Part shown: positions 5,980-13,622 of the stretch, piece by piece | Numbering within the stretch: position 1 is the first letter of the stretch | Layout of the letters: each line of letters opens with the position of its first letter | Made by a program: the position numbers and the translations under genes | Virus record (IMG/VR): IMGVR_UViG_3300046002_003436 | Location: 1 to 57,907 of that record | DNA length: 57,907 bases | Source of the DNA: a virus | Strand: one strand, 5' to 3' | The notes under the pieces: model-generated | Database searches by the model: none | Told to the model about the DNA's origin: nothing | Seen by the model: the letters and a program-made list of their open reading frames with translations, nothing else

Positions 5980-6084
5980 CGAACTAATTTTTCCTCCCAC
6001 ACAAGGGATTCCATCCTAGTCGCCGCCCGTTCGTCCATGTTTAAAGTGCAGACTGGGACCTCGTTTCCCTTAACACTTTTGCTA

Positions 6085-6258
6085 TTAGTTTACACTATAC
6101 ATTGGCGCTTGAGCCAATGCTTCGCGATAAATCCTAGCTCTTTCAAACTTATCTTGAATAAGTTTCTGAAGCTGCTCTTGAGTCATTTCTCCAAAAGCAG
6201 TTTCATAAGCCTGTTCAACGATTCGTTCGTTTAATTTTTCGTAATCTATCTGTTCCAT
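6085..6258 (-). CDS. Small phage protein of unknown function
   Basis: 57 aa, MEQIDYEKLNERIVEQAYE..., a mostly helical, charged protein with no membrane segment. The ATG at 6258 follows GGAAAAA, an adequate ribosome-binding site. It is the last small gene before the tRNA array, just downstream of a rho-independent terminator, so it may start a new transcript or depend on read-through. No family recognised. Confidence 0.65.
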   Translation of the reverse strand: MEQIDYEKLNERIVEQAYETAFGEMTQEQLQKLIQDKFERARIYREALAQAPMYSVN

Positions 6259-6280
6259 TTTTTCCTTTATAAAAACAAAA

Positions 6281-6305
6281 ACCCCAGGGTGTTTAATCCT
6301 GGGGT
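6281..6305 (-). terminator. Rho-independent terminator
   Basis: On the minus strand ACCCCAGG-loop-CCTGGGGT forms an 8-bp stem followed by TTTTTGTTTTT. It ends the transcript of the 6476 gene and of the promoters at 6533-6647. Confidence 0.85.
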
Positions 6306-6332
6306 CCTTTGAAGTTTAAGTGTATTTTATGT

Positions 6333-6476
6333 TTACACTAACATCTCCACGGACCCCGGCTCTAGCTCTGGTGTGCGATCATATGATAGACTATTAATCG
6401 ATAACCAGCAAGAGGCCATTACGCCTACCTGTTTGGGTATTGAATTAAAATGACTAAAAGATGATCTGAGTTTCAT
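6333..6476 (-). CDS. Small protein of unknown function
   Basis: 47 aa from the ATG at 6476, reading MKLRSSFSHFNSIPKQ... The leader carries a GACAGCA/TGCTGTC hairpin close to the transcription start of a perfect sigma70 promoter (6533-6561), and a terminator follows at 6305. Promoter, short frame and terminator form a self-contained unit. It could equally be a small RNA with a chance reading frame. No family recognised. Confidence 0.45.
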   Translation of the reverse strand: MKLRSSFSHFNSIPKQVGVMASCWLSINSLSYDRTPELEPGSVEMLV

Positions 6477-6532
6477 GTTCTTTCTCTTTGTTCCTTGATT
6501 TACACGACAGCATTTCTGCTGTCTATGTATTA

Positions 6533-6561
6533 ATTATACAGTTATTTAGTCTTGCTGTCAA
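6533..6561 (-). promoter_or_regulatory. Consensus sigma70 promoter
   Basis: TTGACA (6561-6556), 17-nt spacer, TATAAT (6538-6533), driving the 47-aa gene. The initial transcript folds into the GACAGCA hairpin. Confidence 0.85.
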
Positions 6562-6618
6562 CCTCTATTTGCACATTTGGCAAAATAAATTTTGACGCCT
6601 TCCTAACCAACTGTATGT

Positions 6619-6647
6619 ATTGTAATGTCTTTTTATTTATATGTCAA
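6619..6647 (-). promoter_or_regulatory. Sigma70 promoter upstream of a second one
   Basis: TTGACA (6647-6642), 17-nt spacer, TACAAT (6624-6619). It lies about 85 bp upstream of the 6533 promoter on the same strand and no gene separates them, giving a tandem pair. The spacer also contains TATAAATA, a match to the T4 late promoter. Confidence 0.7.
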
Positions 6648-6686
6648 TAGAAATATAGCCACTTTATGTGGCTTTTTTGCCACAGT

Positions 6687-6953
6687 TTATTCTGTGTCAG
6701 AGATGCCAGTCTCACTTGAGATCAACAGGTGCTTGCCAATCTCAAACAGGCCTATACTGCCAGGTAGGTCCAAGGCACACACATGTATCTGTGTGATACC
6801 ATCTTCGTCTATGCTGGCTGCTACAAACTCTGCAATCTCTCCACTCTGAACCATCAACCGCATGGCGTCGATGACATCAAGGAGGTCCTGTTTGCGTTTG
6901 GCCTCAGCTTCTAGTTTTCCACCCAATACAACTACTTTGGAATCTGTTTTCAT
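6687..6953 (-). CDS. Conserved-looking phage protein of unknown function
   Basis: 88 aa, MKTDSKVVVLGGKLEAEAKRKQDLLDVIDAMRLM..., a helical N-terminal half followed by an alternating hydrophobic segment likely to form beta strands. It starts 7 bp after the stop of the ClpP gene and is probably co-transcribed with it. A TGTGGC-AAAAAA-GCCACA hairpin follows its stop. No domain recognised. Confidence 0.7.
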   Translation of the reverse strand: MKTDSKVVVLGGKLEAEAKRKQDLLDVIDAMRLMVQSGEIAEFVAASIDEDGITQIHVCALDLPGSIGLFEIGKHLLISSETGISDTE

Positions 6954-6960
6954 ATCGTCC

Positions 6961-7536
6961 TTATTCTAAAATATGATCAGCTATGCCTAGGTCCAACACT
7001 TCCTGTGCTGTGAGATAGACATCTGATGGTGGCAGTAATTTTTTCTTGATCACCGATGGAGCAAGCCCAGTGGCTTCTTTAAGAATATTGATCATCTTAT
7101 CATTGCAGATATCATTTTCCTTCATGGTGGCTTTCAGATCATGATATTTGTTTTCCATGTTTTCGGAAAATTGGTGACACATGAAACTGGTGTTTTTGGC
7201 AGCATATCTTTGTCCTTGATCTGCGGCAGCAAAAATTAAAAAAGCAGCACTCATCACTGAGCCTATGCCAACACAACGTACAATATGAGGGCTGGCTCTC
7301 ATGATATCTATCAGCCCAAAGGCCTGGTAGAGATCACCGCCTGTAGAGTTGATATACAAAGTAAGGATTTTCTCTTTGCTGACATCGAGATTTTCGCAGA
7401 TCAGCCACTTTACTGCAGGACCAATACTGTCTTCATCAATTTCGCCGTTGAGGAAATATGTGTTGTTTTCCAACAGTTTGAGATCAATCCGATCCTCGGC
7501 ATTAAAATCTTCCAGTTTTCTCACTTTTTGCTCCAT
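6961..7536 (-). CDS. clpP: ClpP-family serine protease
   Basis: 191 aa, a normal ClpP length. The catalytic triad is visible: Ser96 in GSVMSAAFLIFAA, His121 in FMCHQFSE (the usual HQP context is changed to HQF) and Asp172 in PSDVYLTAQEVLDLGIAD. The family forms barrel-shaped tetradecamers that degrade proteins unfolded by ClpA/ClpX. A ClpS adaptor is encoded at 25687, so the phage may redirect host ClpAP. In tailed phages ClpP-like proteins can also be capsid maturation proteases, but those usually sit beside portal or capsid genes, which are not here. The cytoplasmic role is the better guess. Confidence 0.88.
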   Translation of the reverse strand: MEQKVRKLEDFNAEDRIDLKLLENNTYFLNGEIDEDSIGPAVKWLICENLDVSKEKILTLYINSTGGDLYQAFGLIDIMRASPHIVRCVGIGSVMSAAFLIFAAADQGQRYAAKNTSFMCHQFSENMENKYHDLKATMKENDICNDKMINILKEATGLAPSVIKKKLLPPSDVYLTAQEVLDLGIADHILE

Positions 7537-7581
7537 GATATACTCTTACTTATGCTTTATAATATTATACTTTAATTACAA

Positions 7582-7965
7582 TCACAAACCAAAGAATATC
7601 CACCAAATCAGCATGATATAGGTGAGTTGGTGTGCCAATTGATCAGCACCAAACCATACCCAAAAAGCACGATCTTGTGGTGTCAGCTTGGCGTGAGCAT
7701 TGATCTTGGTTTTGGCCCAATCTATGTGATAGTGCAGTAGAAAATCAAAAAATGCAGCTACCAGCCCGATGATTGGGTGCAACCATACAAATGCCAATAG
7801 TGTACCAGCACTGTGCCAAAGACTGTGATATATGCCATGCCTGGCACCGTAGATGCCTTTTTCATGAATCATGCGGGGAGTCTGCAAGACAAAGTCTGCT
7901 AGAAAATGTTTGATCTGCAGAACTACAAATACCAGCAGTAGTGTGTCTAGGTCTGAGAGTGCCAT
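7582..7965 (-). CDS. DUF3307-type membrane protein
   Basis: 127 aa, three to four hydrophobic segments and the His/Asp pattern of DUF3307: KHFLADFVLQT near residue 19, HGIYHSLWHS near 43 and HYHIDWAKTKIN near 78. The conserved His and Asp suggest a metal site at the membrane, but no reaction is known for the family. It overlaps the upstream gene by 19 bp and precedes clpP by about 45 bp. Confidence 0.75.
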   Translation of the reverse strand: MALSDLDTLLLVFVVLQIKHFLADFVLQTPRMIHEKGIYGARHGIYHSLWHSAGTLLAFVWLHPIIGLVAAFFDFLLHYHIDWAKTKINAHAKLTPQDRAFWVWFGADQLAHQLTYIMLIWWIFFGL

Positions 7966-8216
7966 TTACCTTCGCTCCAGTGTCTTGAATCGTAGATGTT
8001 AAAATCCACATTGATTCCAAGCAGTCCTAGACACAGTCGCATACCGCTATGGCTTTGTCTTGTGGTAATATCAACGGCAATATCAACAACGTCTGCACTG
8101 AAGTATACCTGCAGTTCCCAGAACTTGAAAGGCATTGGCAATGATCCGACCCAACATCGAATATTACGAAATCGATTTACTCCAGGTAATCGGATATTGA
8201 AATTAAAATTAATCAT
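7947..8216 (-). CDS. Unknown phage protein
   Basis: 89 aa, MINFNFNIRLPGVNRFRNIRC..., predicted mainly beta. Start at 8216 overlaps the stop of the 8213 gene by an ATGA arrangement. Part of a chain of overlapping small genes from 9704 down to 7582. No family recognised. Confidence 0.65.
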   Translation of the reverse strand: MINFNFNIRLPGVNRFRNIRCWVGSLPMPFKFWELQVYFSADVVDIAVDITTRQSHSGMRLCLGLLGINVDFNIYDSRHWSEGKWHSQT

Positions 8217-8398
8217 TCCGGCAATGATCTAAATCTGCTCAAAAAACTTTCCTCGTAACAACTGTATTCACGATTGTTATCTTCGGGTGCATTTTCTTTG
8301 ATATAATGAACCCAAGTGTGATCTTCAATTTCGATTACATGAATCACTCGAAATATATGATCCCCGTTACTCACCCATTTAGATCCTTGTTTAATCAT
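8213..8398 (-). CDS. Small phage protein, W...FRV...VHY type
   Basis: 61 aa, MIKQGSKWVSNGDHIFRVIHVI... The pattern GSKWVS-DG-hFRV, VHYI and a C-terminal ESFLSRFRSLPE is a layout common in small phage proteins of unknown function. Preceded by AGGAG, which fixes the start at 8398. Confidence 0.65.
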   Translation of the reverse strand: MIKQGSKWVSNGDHIFRVIHVIEIEDHTWVHYIKENAPEDNNREYSCYEESFLSRFRSLPE

Positions 8399-8406
8399 AC
8401 GCTCTC

Positions 8407-8814
8407 CTATTGTTTAAAAACCTCTACGGCTTCATTATCGACATTCTCTACCATATGTAGCATAAATCTGTAGGCATCCCAGGCAGACTTGACTGAATGA
8501 TTTTCACTGAGCTCTGTAGGAAACATGTCTACCCACACTGAGTTTTCAGGTTGGCGATGACGATGCAGTCCTTGTCTACGAGGCTGTAGTATTTTATTTG
8601 TGCTCCACAGTTCTAGAGCCACTGCTTGACACTTGCTCTCGTCAAGACCGTAAAGATAATCGTCATTGCGATGCATGTATTGTTCGATGACGTTGGCCAA
8701 CTGCGGTTCATCATGTATAGAAGTGGCAGCAATGATAAATGCCACATCGTCGATGTCAACCGATCCCTTAACAATATCACGGACGCAACGTCCTAGGCTA
8801 AATCCCATTTTCAT
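8407..8814 (-). CDS. Unknown phage protein
   Basis: 135 aa, starting MKMGFSLGRCVRDIVKGSVDIDDVAFI. Helical and soluble, with a basic patch RRQGLHRHRQ near residue 80. It overlaps the next gene upstream by ATGA. No domain recognised. Confidence 0.65.
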   Translation of the reverse strand: MKMGFSLGRCVRDIVKGSVDIDDVAFIIAATSIHDEPQLANVIEQYMHRNDDYLYGLDESKCQAVALELWSTNKILQPRRQGLHRHRQPENSVWVDMFPTELSENHSVKSAWDAYRFMLHMVENVDNEAVEVFKQ

Positions 8815-9065
8815 TTTATTTCGTCCGATGTTTCAATAAAGTCGTTGATGATTAGATTGAGAGCTTCAATCCTGCGTATATTACCTGTGACATCTTCTGG
8901 ATGCAACCAATAACCATCTGGATTATCTTCTGTCTTGGGATTCTTCTTCCATTCAGCTAATTCTTTTTTCAAATAAGCACGATAGTCTTTGAGATTAAGA
9001 CTGGTAATTCGATCGGCAGTTTCGCCATCAATCCATTGATACTCTTTGTGTTTTTTTTTGCTCAT
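8811..9065 (-). CDS. Unknown small phage protein
   Basis: 84 aa, MSKKKHKEYQWIDGETADRI..., charged, probably helical, containing WLHPEDVTGNIRRIEALN. Overlaps both neighbours by 4 bp, so translation is likely coupled. No family recognised. Confidence 0.65.
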   Translation of the reverse strand: MSKKKHKEYQWIDGETADRITSLNLKDYRAYLKKELAEWKKNPKTEDNPDGYWLHPEDVTGNIRRIEALNLIINDFIETSDEIK

Positions 9066-9286
9066 ACAACTTTACCTAATCCCATCCAGATAAGTTGATC
9101 TAATTCCGTTTGATAATCTTGTCCCAATCTACGCTTTTCATAGATTACCCGCAGAATTTCTTTGCCATCACCGAACTCAGATTCGACTCCCGCACCACGG
9201 CTTTCTAGTTCTTCAACAAGATCTTCAGTGTCAAATTCTGAGAGATCAACATCGACTTCAACACTGGTATAAATTGTTTTATACAT
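9062..9286 (-). CDS. Unknown small acidic phage protein
   Basis: 74 aa, strongly acidic N-terminal half (SVEVDVDLSEFDTEDLVEEL). Overlaps the 9279 gene by 8 bp and the 9065 gene by 4 bp. No family recognised. Confidence 0.65.
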   Translation of the reverse strand: MYKTIYTSVEVDVDLSEFDTEDLVEELESRGAGVESEFGDGKEILRVIYEKRRLGQDYQTELDQLIWMGLGKVV

Positions 9287-9704
9287 GTTCTTCCTTATTG
9301 CTATCTAGGTGTTCGGGTTTGGTGTGTGCATCACAGGCAGTATAAATCCAGCCGCTCCCTCGGCGCTCGCCAGGATTACCACATTCTTCACAAGTGACAC
9401 CGCTCATGCTTTCGGCCATACGCACCATGCCACGGATGTGTTCGTCGCCGCCTGTATAGTAGAATCGCAATGTGCCAAACTTTTCTTTAACTTGATCTAA
9501 GGTTACTTGCGGAACATCTTCACCCTTTGTCTTTCGCCAATCGATGTGATGCTGAATATTGCCCATAAGTTGATTAAGAATATTATACCAACCGTCACCG
9601 CATTCAAAGCCCCAACACATACAAGTCTCAGTCACTGCTCCGTGGCGGTTGACCATTATCTTTGAATACTTCTCGCACAACAGTGCGTCTAGTTCTTGTC
9701 TCAT
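9279..9704 (-). CDS. Phage protein with a C-terminal zinc-binding motif
   Basis: 141 aa. The C-terminal third reads TCEECGNPGERRGSGW then TACDAH, a C-x2-C ... C-x2-H arrangement that suggests a small zinc finger. The N-terminal part contains WGFECGDGWYNILNQLM and KFGTLRFYYTGGDE. First gene after the 9734-9762 promoter, and so the head of the 9704-7582 operon. Function unknown. Confidence 0.7.
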   Translation of the reverse strand: MRQELDALLCEKYSKIMVNRHGAVTETCMCWGFECGDGWYNILNQLMGNIQHHIDWRKTKGEDVPQVTLDQVKEKFGTLRFYYTGGDEHIRGMVRMAESMSGVTCEECGNPGERRGSGWIYTACDAHTKPEHLDSNKEEHV

Positions 9705-9733
9705 CTCAGTGGCTCCTAGGTTTTACATAACAT

Positions 9734-9762
9734 AGTATAACATCATTTAGCGTAGATGTCAA
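9734..9762 (-). promoter_or_regulatory. Sigma70 promoter
   Basis: TTGACA (9762-9757), 17-nt spacer, TATACT (9739-9734), overlapping the stop codon of the upstream gene and driving the operon that starts at 9704. Confidence 0.85.
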
Positions 9763-10016
9763 GCCCACTTCATGGCAAACATAGTGGCATCTTGTTCGTT
9801 TTGAAAATACCATGCTCGCCCATTTGGATCGCTGAGATCACGAAACTTGCTTTGACAGTTTTCAAGACACCATGTAAGTTTCTCTGAAAAGTCATCGTCT
9901 TTGAGTACGATAGCATGATAGGTGTCCAATAACTGCATCAATCTTTGATCAACCTTGAGATGCTCTTCTGCTCTCTGAGCTCTTAGAATGGTAGGAGTTG
10001 GATTTGGGTCTATCAC
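9759..10016 (-). CDS. Small phage protein, paralogue family member 1
   Basis: 85 aa. The C-terminal half, LTWCLENCQ...RAWYFQNEQDATMFAMKW, matches the layout of the proteins at 10360 and 10617: W-C-x3-N-C, then an aromatic strand and a DA-x2-F-x-(L/M)-(K/R)-(W/F) ending. The three look like tandem duplicates. ATGA overlap with the upstream gene. Function unknown. Confidence 0.7.
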   Translation of the reverse strand: MIDPNPTPTILRAQRAEEHLKVDQRLMQLLDTYHAIVLKDDDFSEKLTWCLENCQSKFRDLSDPNGRAWYFQNEQDATMFAMKWA

Positions 10017-10369
10017 TTGCCGTGCCTCAACATGTATTCGGTGAGTCTAGCACCTGACAGTTTGGCTCGCACCTCGAATCGATAGCCATACTGCATTTGA
10101 TCTGGAATTCTATACCAACAGGGAGTTTCTACTGCGTGAGTCATGATCCATTGGCCTTCTTCACTTTGTTGCCATTGCCAAAGTGGTTCTGCAGCATATA
10201 GATCGGGATCGTCTACATCCCCCATGGTAAACTCATGTACCACTACCTCTCGAACTTCTTCTACTCGATCGTTGATCGTCATATATCTATATGCGTGTCC
10301 TTTGGGGCTAGGACCCATGTAACCGCGAGCAGGTTCAAATTGATAACCTTTGATTTTTGTTACTGCCAT
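10013..10369 (-). CDS. Unknown phage protein
   Basis: 118 aa, beta-rich (GYQFEPARGYMGPSPKGHAYRYMTIND...), with WYRIPDQMQYGYRFEVRAKLSG near the C-terminus. It sits between members of the small paralogue family and overlaps both neighbours. No family recognised. Confidence 0.65.
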   Translation of the reverse strand: MAVTKIKGYQFEPARGYMGPSPKGHAYRYMTINDRVEEVREVVVHEFTMGDVDDPDLYAAEPLWQWQQSEEGQWIMTHAVETPCWYRIPDQMQYGYRFEVRAKLSGARLTEYMLRHGK

Positions 10370-10620
10370 CTTAGAGTAAAATTCACAGCATCTACCTCAG
10401 ATTCAAAGATAAAGTCTGCGCCGTTGCGTTCAAAGGGATTTTTACAATTTGCTTCTAACCAATATGTGATATCGACGGCATGATTGTTGTCTGTTAATCT
10501 ATCTAACATGACTCTGCGCCATCCCATGCCTACAAGCATACCCCAGAGTATTTCTCGATCTATTTCACTTTGCATCTTCGTGCCAAGTTCATCTAAGATT
10601 TCCTGTTCTAGATTTTTCAT
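10360..10620 (-). CDS. Small phage protein, paralogue family member 2
   Basis: 86 aa. The C-terminal YWLEANCKNPF...ADFIFESEVDAVNFTLRWQ matches the pattern shared with 9759 and 10617. The N-terminal region (ILDELGTKMQSEIDREILWGMLVGMGWRRV) is different. ATGA overlap with 10617. Confidence 0.7.
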   Translation of the reverse strand: MKNLEQEILDELGTKMQSEIDREILWGMLVGMGWRRVMLDRLTDNNHAVDITYWLEANCKNPFERNGADFIFESEVDAVNFTLRWQ

Positions 10621-10865
10621 ACGTTACCCCTACCACCAAATTTCAACATAAACATCATGGCATCGTAGTCATCTGTGAACTGAAAATACAATGCATGATA
10701 ATGTTCTTCACGCCATAGGTCTTTGCAGTTGTTGATACACCATGTGGCCATTTCTTCAATTTGATTACGTGTGATATTATCAAAGTTCACACGATAGGGA
10801 TAAACTGTTCTAACTCGGGTAGTTAGAATCTCACCGAGTGTGACTACAGGTTTGCTCATTTCCAA
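10617..10865 (-). CDS. Small phage protein, paralogue family member 3
   Basis: 82 aa. TWCINNCKDLW...ALYFQFTDDYDAMMFMLKFGG carries the same C-terminal layout as 9759 and 10360. Overlaps 10856 by 10 bp. Function unknown. Confidence 0.7.
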   Translation of the reverse strand: MEMSKPVVTLGEILTTRVRTVYPYRVNFDNITRNQIEEMATWCINNCKDLWREEHYHALYFQFTDDYDAMMFMLKFGGRGNV

Positions 10866-11185
10866 GTACGGTGATCTTCAGCCACCCATTCTACTCCGTC
10901 ATACTCACCAATGTGCCACAACACATCGCCGGGTATTTCTACTATCTTGAGTTTGGCATGTCCGCCGCTAGCAGCAGAACCGAGTTCTTTGACTACCTTG
11001 ACCAGATAGGGATCGTCTCTAGCCACATCACGATCATACCAACCTGGATCTGTAATACCGGCCAACTGCTTGTATTGTTCACGAGCAAGATCACTAAGGC
11101 CGAATCCGCCATAGCAGTCGTTGATTACAACATGTCGAACACCAGTCTTTAGATCTTGCATGAACTTCTGCGACTCTGTAGTCAT
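10856..11185 (-). CDS. Unknown phage protein
   Basis: 109 aa, MTTESQKFMQDLKTGVRHVVINDCYGGFGLSDLA... The VVINDCYGGFGLS opening, followed by DPYLVKVVKELGSAASG and LKIVEIPGDVLWHIGEYDG, is a layout seen in phage proteins of unknown role. Stop and start abut the 11185 gene. Function unknown. Confidence 0.7.
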   Translation of the reverse strand: MTTESQKFMQDLKTGVRHVVINDCYGGFGLSDLAREQYKQLAGITDPGWYDRDVARDDPYLVKVVKELGSAASGGHAKLKIVEIPGDVLWHIGEYDGVEWVAEDHRTWK

Positions 11186-11751
11186 TATCTATCTTTCTTT
11201 TTCTTCTTCTTTTTCTTTTCTACGGAAAACGGAATATCGTTCAACATACGGTGTTGATCAATTGCTTCCTGTAGTGCGATCTCTACAAGCTCGTTGAATG
11301 TGATATCACGATCGTGTGCAATCTTCATATACTCCAACAATTCTGCATCATCGAAGTTCACTTCAATTTGCACACGAGTGTCGTAGTCTTCACCTTCTCG
11401 AATCGCTAGCCCTTTCTGGAAGAAATCATCGTCTACATCCAAATCGACGTAGTTAACATCGTCCCAAGCCTGATTTTCTAACACACCCCGATCTTTTGAT
11501 TCGCGATCGTGGGCAGATTTAAATTCCGGATTGATCAAACGATATGCACGATTGTGAACATAGTCGTGTGCCTGCACTTCGTAGACAGTCTGTGTCTTGG
11601 TGTCAAAGACAATGCTGAAACTATGACCTTCATGGTCACCATTCCACGAGTCTAGTGTGTAGGCATTGTCACCATAACACTTCCAGCAGTAGTTACTGCC
11701 TTCAGTGATGCGATAGTCTACCAGTTCCATCCATTCTTTAAGCGTGATCAT
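11185..11751 (-). CDS. Unknown phage protein with poly-lysine tail
   Basis: 188 aa with an acidic centre (DVNYVDLDVDDDFFQKG) and a C-terminal run of about eight lysines. The C-terminal third (VQIEVNFDDAELLEYMKIAHDRDITFNELVEIAL) resembles a ribbon-helix-helix type DNA-binding or antitoxin fold, but this is only a pattern impression. First gene after the 11777-11805 promoter. Confidence 0.65.
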   Translation of the reverse strand: MITLKEWMELVDYRITEGSNYCWKCYGDNAYTLDSWNGDHEGHSFSIVFDTKTQTVYEVQAHDYVHNRAYRLINPEFKSAHDRESKDRGVLENQAWDDVNYVDLDVDDDFFQKGLAIREGEDYDTRVQIEVNFDDAELLEYMKIAHDRDITFNELVEIALQEAIDQHRMLNDIPFSVEKKKKKKKKDR

Positions 11752-11776
11752 AATAATCCTTTCATTAAGATGCTAT

Positions 11777-11805
11777 AGTATAGCACACATCCGTTTAATT
11801 GTCAA
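11777..11805 (-). promoter_or_regulatory. Sigma70 promoter
   Basis: TTGACA (11805-11800), 17-nt spacer, TATACT (11782-11777), overlapping the end of the 11795 gene and driving the 11751-9759 operon. Confidence 0.85.
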
Positions 11806-12259
11806 GATCTTGTTTGGTTAATTTGCACATCAACATAAAATGATCGTAGGCTTTACGAACACTTTCATGCTTCATTAATTTGTCAGCTTCTGCTTGCATG
11901 GCCTTTACTCCAGCTTCTGCAGCATCTCTAGCACTACCATGAGTAAACATAAAGCGCATGTCATCGGGTAGAACTTTGATAACTTCCTGCCAACGTTTTT
12001 GAGTTTGTTCGTCTATTTCACGATTCATAGGACGTAGATCTGTAGCTTCTCTTATTTTATTAGAGATAGCATCTTCTGCCACACGACCTGCCGCAATCAT
12101 AGCCGCATATGCAGGGTCAATGTTAAATCTACGTGAGGTGCCGCCGGGATAACTCATAACCAAATGATTGCCTTTGGGAAAACTGTCTAGCAGATCGTTG
12201 TCGTATTCTGCCACAGGCACATACCTGCGCCCACGTTTTTCGTAATAGATTTTTTTCAT
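11795..12259 (-). CDS. Unknown phage protein
   Basis: 154 aa, MKKIYYEKRGRRYVPVAEYDNDL..., a short N-terminal beta part and then helices with AARDAAEAGVKAMQAEADKLMKHESVRKAY. Similar-looking proteins occur in T4-like phages without known function. ATGA overlap with the phosphoesterase. Confidence 0.65.
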   Translation of the reverse strand: MKKIYYEKRGRRYVPVAEYDNDLLDSFPKGNHLVMSYPGGTSRRFNIDPAYAAMIAAGRVAEDAISNKIREATDLRPMNREIDEQTQKRWQEVIKVLPDDMRFMFTHGSARDAAEAGVKAMQAEADKLMKHESVRKAYDHFMLMCKLTKQDLDN

Positions 12260-13050
12260 ACTTCAACAACTTTCGTCGGATCCCATCCAGTATCTTCGTA
12301 GTTATCATATCCACGGGGGTTACAGATAACACGGCATTCGCCTATGACATAATCAAATGGATGATGAGTATGTCCGTGCGTCCACAATTTGATCTGCGGA
12401 TTGTCTAACATTATATTTGTTAGATCGCTGTGATACGCACCGTTCATGATATATTCTGACTTGTATTGTTCGTGAACACTTTGAAAGCTGGGACTATGAT
12501 GTCCAACAACCACACACTTCTTATCTTTGTGTTCTGCAACAATCTGTTTGATATAGTCAACGGTTTGTCTATGCCGTTCTACAGTGTCAGCAGGTTTCAA
12601 TTTACGATACCCTGCCTGATCATTTACAGTTGCTCGATAGTCCATCATCATATCTCTAACAGCATGTAGCGTTAGAGGATCAAACTTATTCATGTCAGTC
12701 CAAAGTGTGCCACCTACAAAAACTACGTCGTCAATAATTTTGGTATCACGCTCTAAGAAATACACGTTATCAAACTGCGCACAAGCTGTCCGAAGTTCAT
12801 CGATGCCTTGAAAGAATTTACCGTCAATGTAGAATTCGTGATTACCTGCAATATAAATCACATGAGGAAACTGGAAACTGCATCGTTGTAGAAAGTCACG
12901 GAACCGAATGCCGTATTCGCTTTCCAGCTTATTGACTTTTGACGCTACCATGATATCACCAGAAAGAATCAACACATCGGCGTTGTTTTCATTCTTGATC
13001 AAAATGTCTGCAAATTCGAGATGTAGATCGGATACAATCTGTATACGCAT
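12256..13050 (-). CDS. Calcineurin-like metallophosphoesterase
   Basis: 264 aa from the ATG at 13050 (MRIQIVSDLHLEF), preceded by AAAGG. An ATG at 13077 lies at the predicted transcription start and is unlikely. The family motifs are all visible: SDLHLE, LSGDIM, IAGNHEFY, GHHSP and WTHGHTHHPFD, giving the two-metal active site. The family hydrolyses phosphomono- or diesters; the substrate here is unknown. A phage role in nucleotide or RNA processing is possible. Confidence 0.88.
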   Translation of the reverse strand: MRIQIVSDLHLEFADILIKNENNADVLILSGDIMVASKVNKLESEYGIRFRDFLQRCSFQFPHVIYIAGNHEFYIDGKFFQGIDELRTACAQFDNVYFLERDTKIIDDVVFVGGTLWTDMNKFDPLTLHAVRDMMMDYRATVNDQAGYRKLKPADTVERHRQTVDYIKQIVAEHKDKKCVVVGHHSPSFQSVHEQYKSEYIMNGAYHSDLTNIMLDNPQIKLWTHGHTHHPFDYVIGECRVICNPRGYDNYEDTGWDPTKVVEV

Positions 13051-13077
13051 TTTTGCCTTTATTAGAAATATACACAT

Positions 13078-13106
13078 ATTATAGCATCACTTTAAAAATC
13101 TGTCAA
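13078..13106 (-). promoter_or_regulatory. Consensus sigma70 promoter
   Basis: TTGACA (13106-13101), 17-nt spacer, TATAAT (13083-13078), a perfect match driving the phosphoesterase. It lies back to back with the plus-strand late-type promoter at 13110. Confidence 0.88.
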
Positions 13107-13109
13107 TTG

Positions 13110-13119
13110 GTTAAATACT
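13110..13119 (+). promoter_or_regulatory. Late-type promoter of the plus-strand operon
   Basis: GTTAAATACT, close to the T4 late promoter TATAAATA, followed after about 20 nt by GGGAGCGA and the ATG at 13147. No -35 element of sigma70 type is present on this strand. Confidence 0.5.
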
Positions 13120-13146
13120 CATATTACACAACCCGGGAGCGAAACA

Positions 13147-13428
13147 ATGGGCGATATTTTCAAGATTATAGGCGATCTGGGCATGCCAGTAGCCGCAGCA
13201 CTAGCAGGTGGGTATTTTGTATACTTAACCATTAAACTATTGCTACAGGGCGTATTAGGCTCTATCAAAGGTATGGCGGGCATTATCACAGCCCTAGACA
13301 ATCGTGTAAAAACCATGAATCACGATGTTGTCCGTATCGACACCATTGTTTCAAACGCACTAGGACTACGTCCTGACGTAGACCGTATTGCACGAGCAGA
13401 CGGCAAAAACGATGCGAGACGTGATTAA
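13147..13428 (+). CDS. Small membrane-anchored protein with coiled-coil tail
   Basis: 93 aa. One N-terminal membrane helix (LGMPVAAALAGGYFVYLTIKLLL, residues 11-33), then a helical segment with LDNRVKTMNHDVVRIDTIVSNALGLRPDVD. The same plan recurs in the protein at 13927, which suggests duplication. The start follows GGGAGCGA. First gene of the only plus-strand operon. Holin-like size and layout, but one membrane helix is not enough to claim that. Confidence 0.75.
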   Translation: MGDIFKIIGDLGMPVAAALAGGYFVYLTIKLLLQGVLGSIKGMAGIITALDNRVKTMNHDVVRIDTIVSNALGLRPDVDRIARADGKNDARRD

Positions 13429-13622
13429 TGCAATACATTGACTACACGTGGGACTTAGAGCCTAATAGGATTAAGTTTGACCCTGAGTTGAATATAGACA
13501 AACTAGGATGGCGACACGGCGACTGTTTTAAAATAGTCAATGTTGACGGACAAGCTATGTTAGTTAAATTAGATCCAGTAGAACAGTTTGTAAGAGGGTA
13601 TAAGGTGAATAGTGATGAGTAA
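13428..13622 (+). CDS. Small soluble protein of unknown function
   Basis: 64 aa, MQYIDYTWDLEPNRIKFDPELNIDKLGW..., likely a small beta domain. The start overlaps the preceding stop (TAATG) and it ends 8 bp inside the next gene, so translation is coupled. No family recognised. Confidence 0.7.
   Translation: MQYIDYTWDLEPNRIKFDPELNIDKLGWRHGDCFKIVNVDGQAMLVKLDPVEQFVRGYKVNSDE

Noticed and set aside
5949-6038. 29-codon minus-strand gene (MDERAATRMESLV...)
   Set aside because: Very short, weak ribosome-binding site and overlapping a perfect inverted repeat; kept only as a possibility in the repeat entry.
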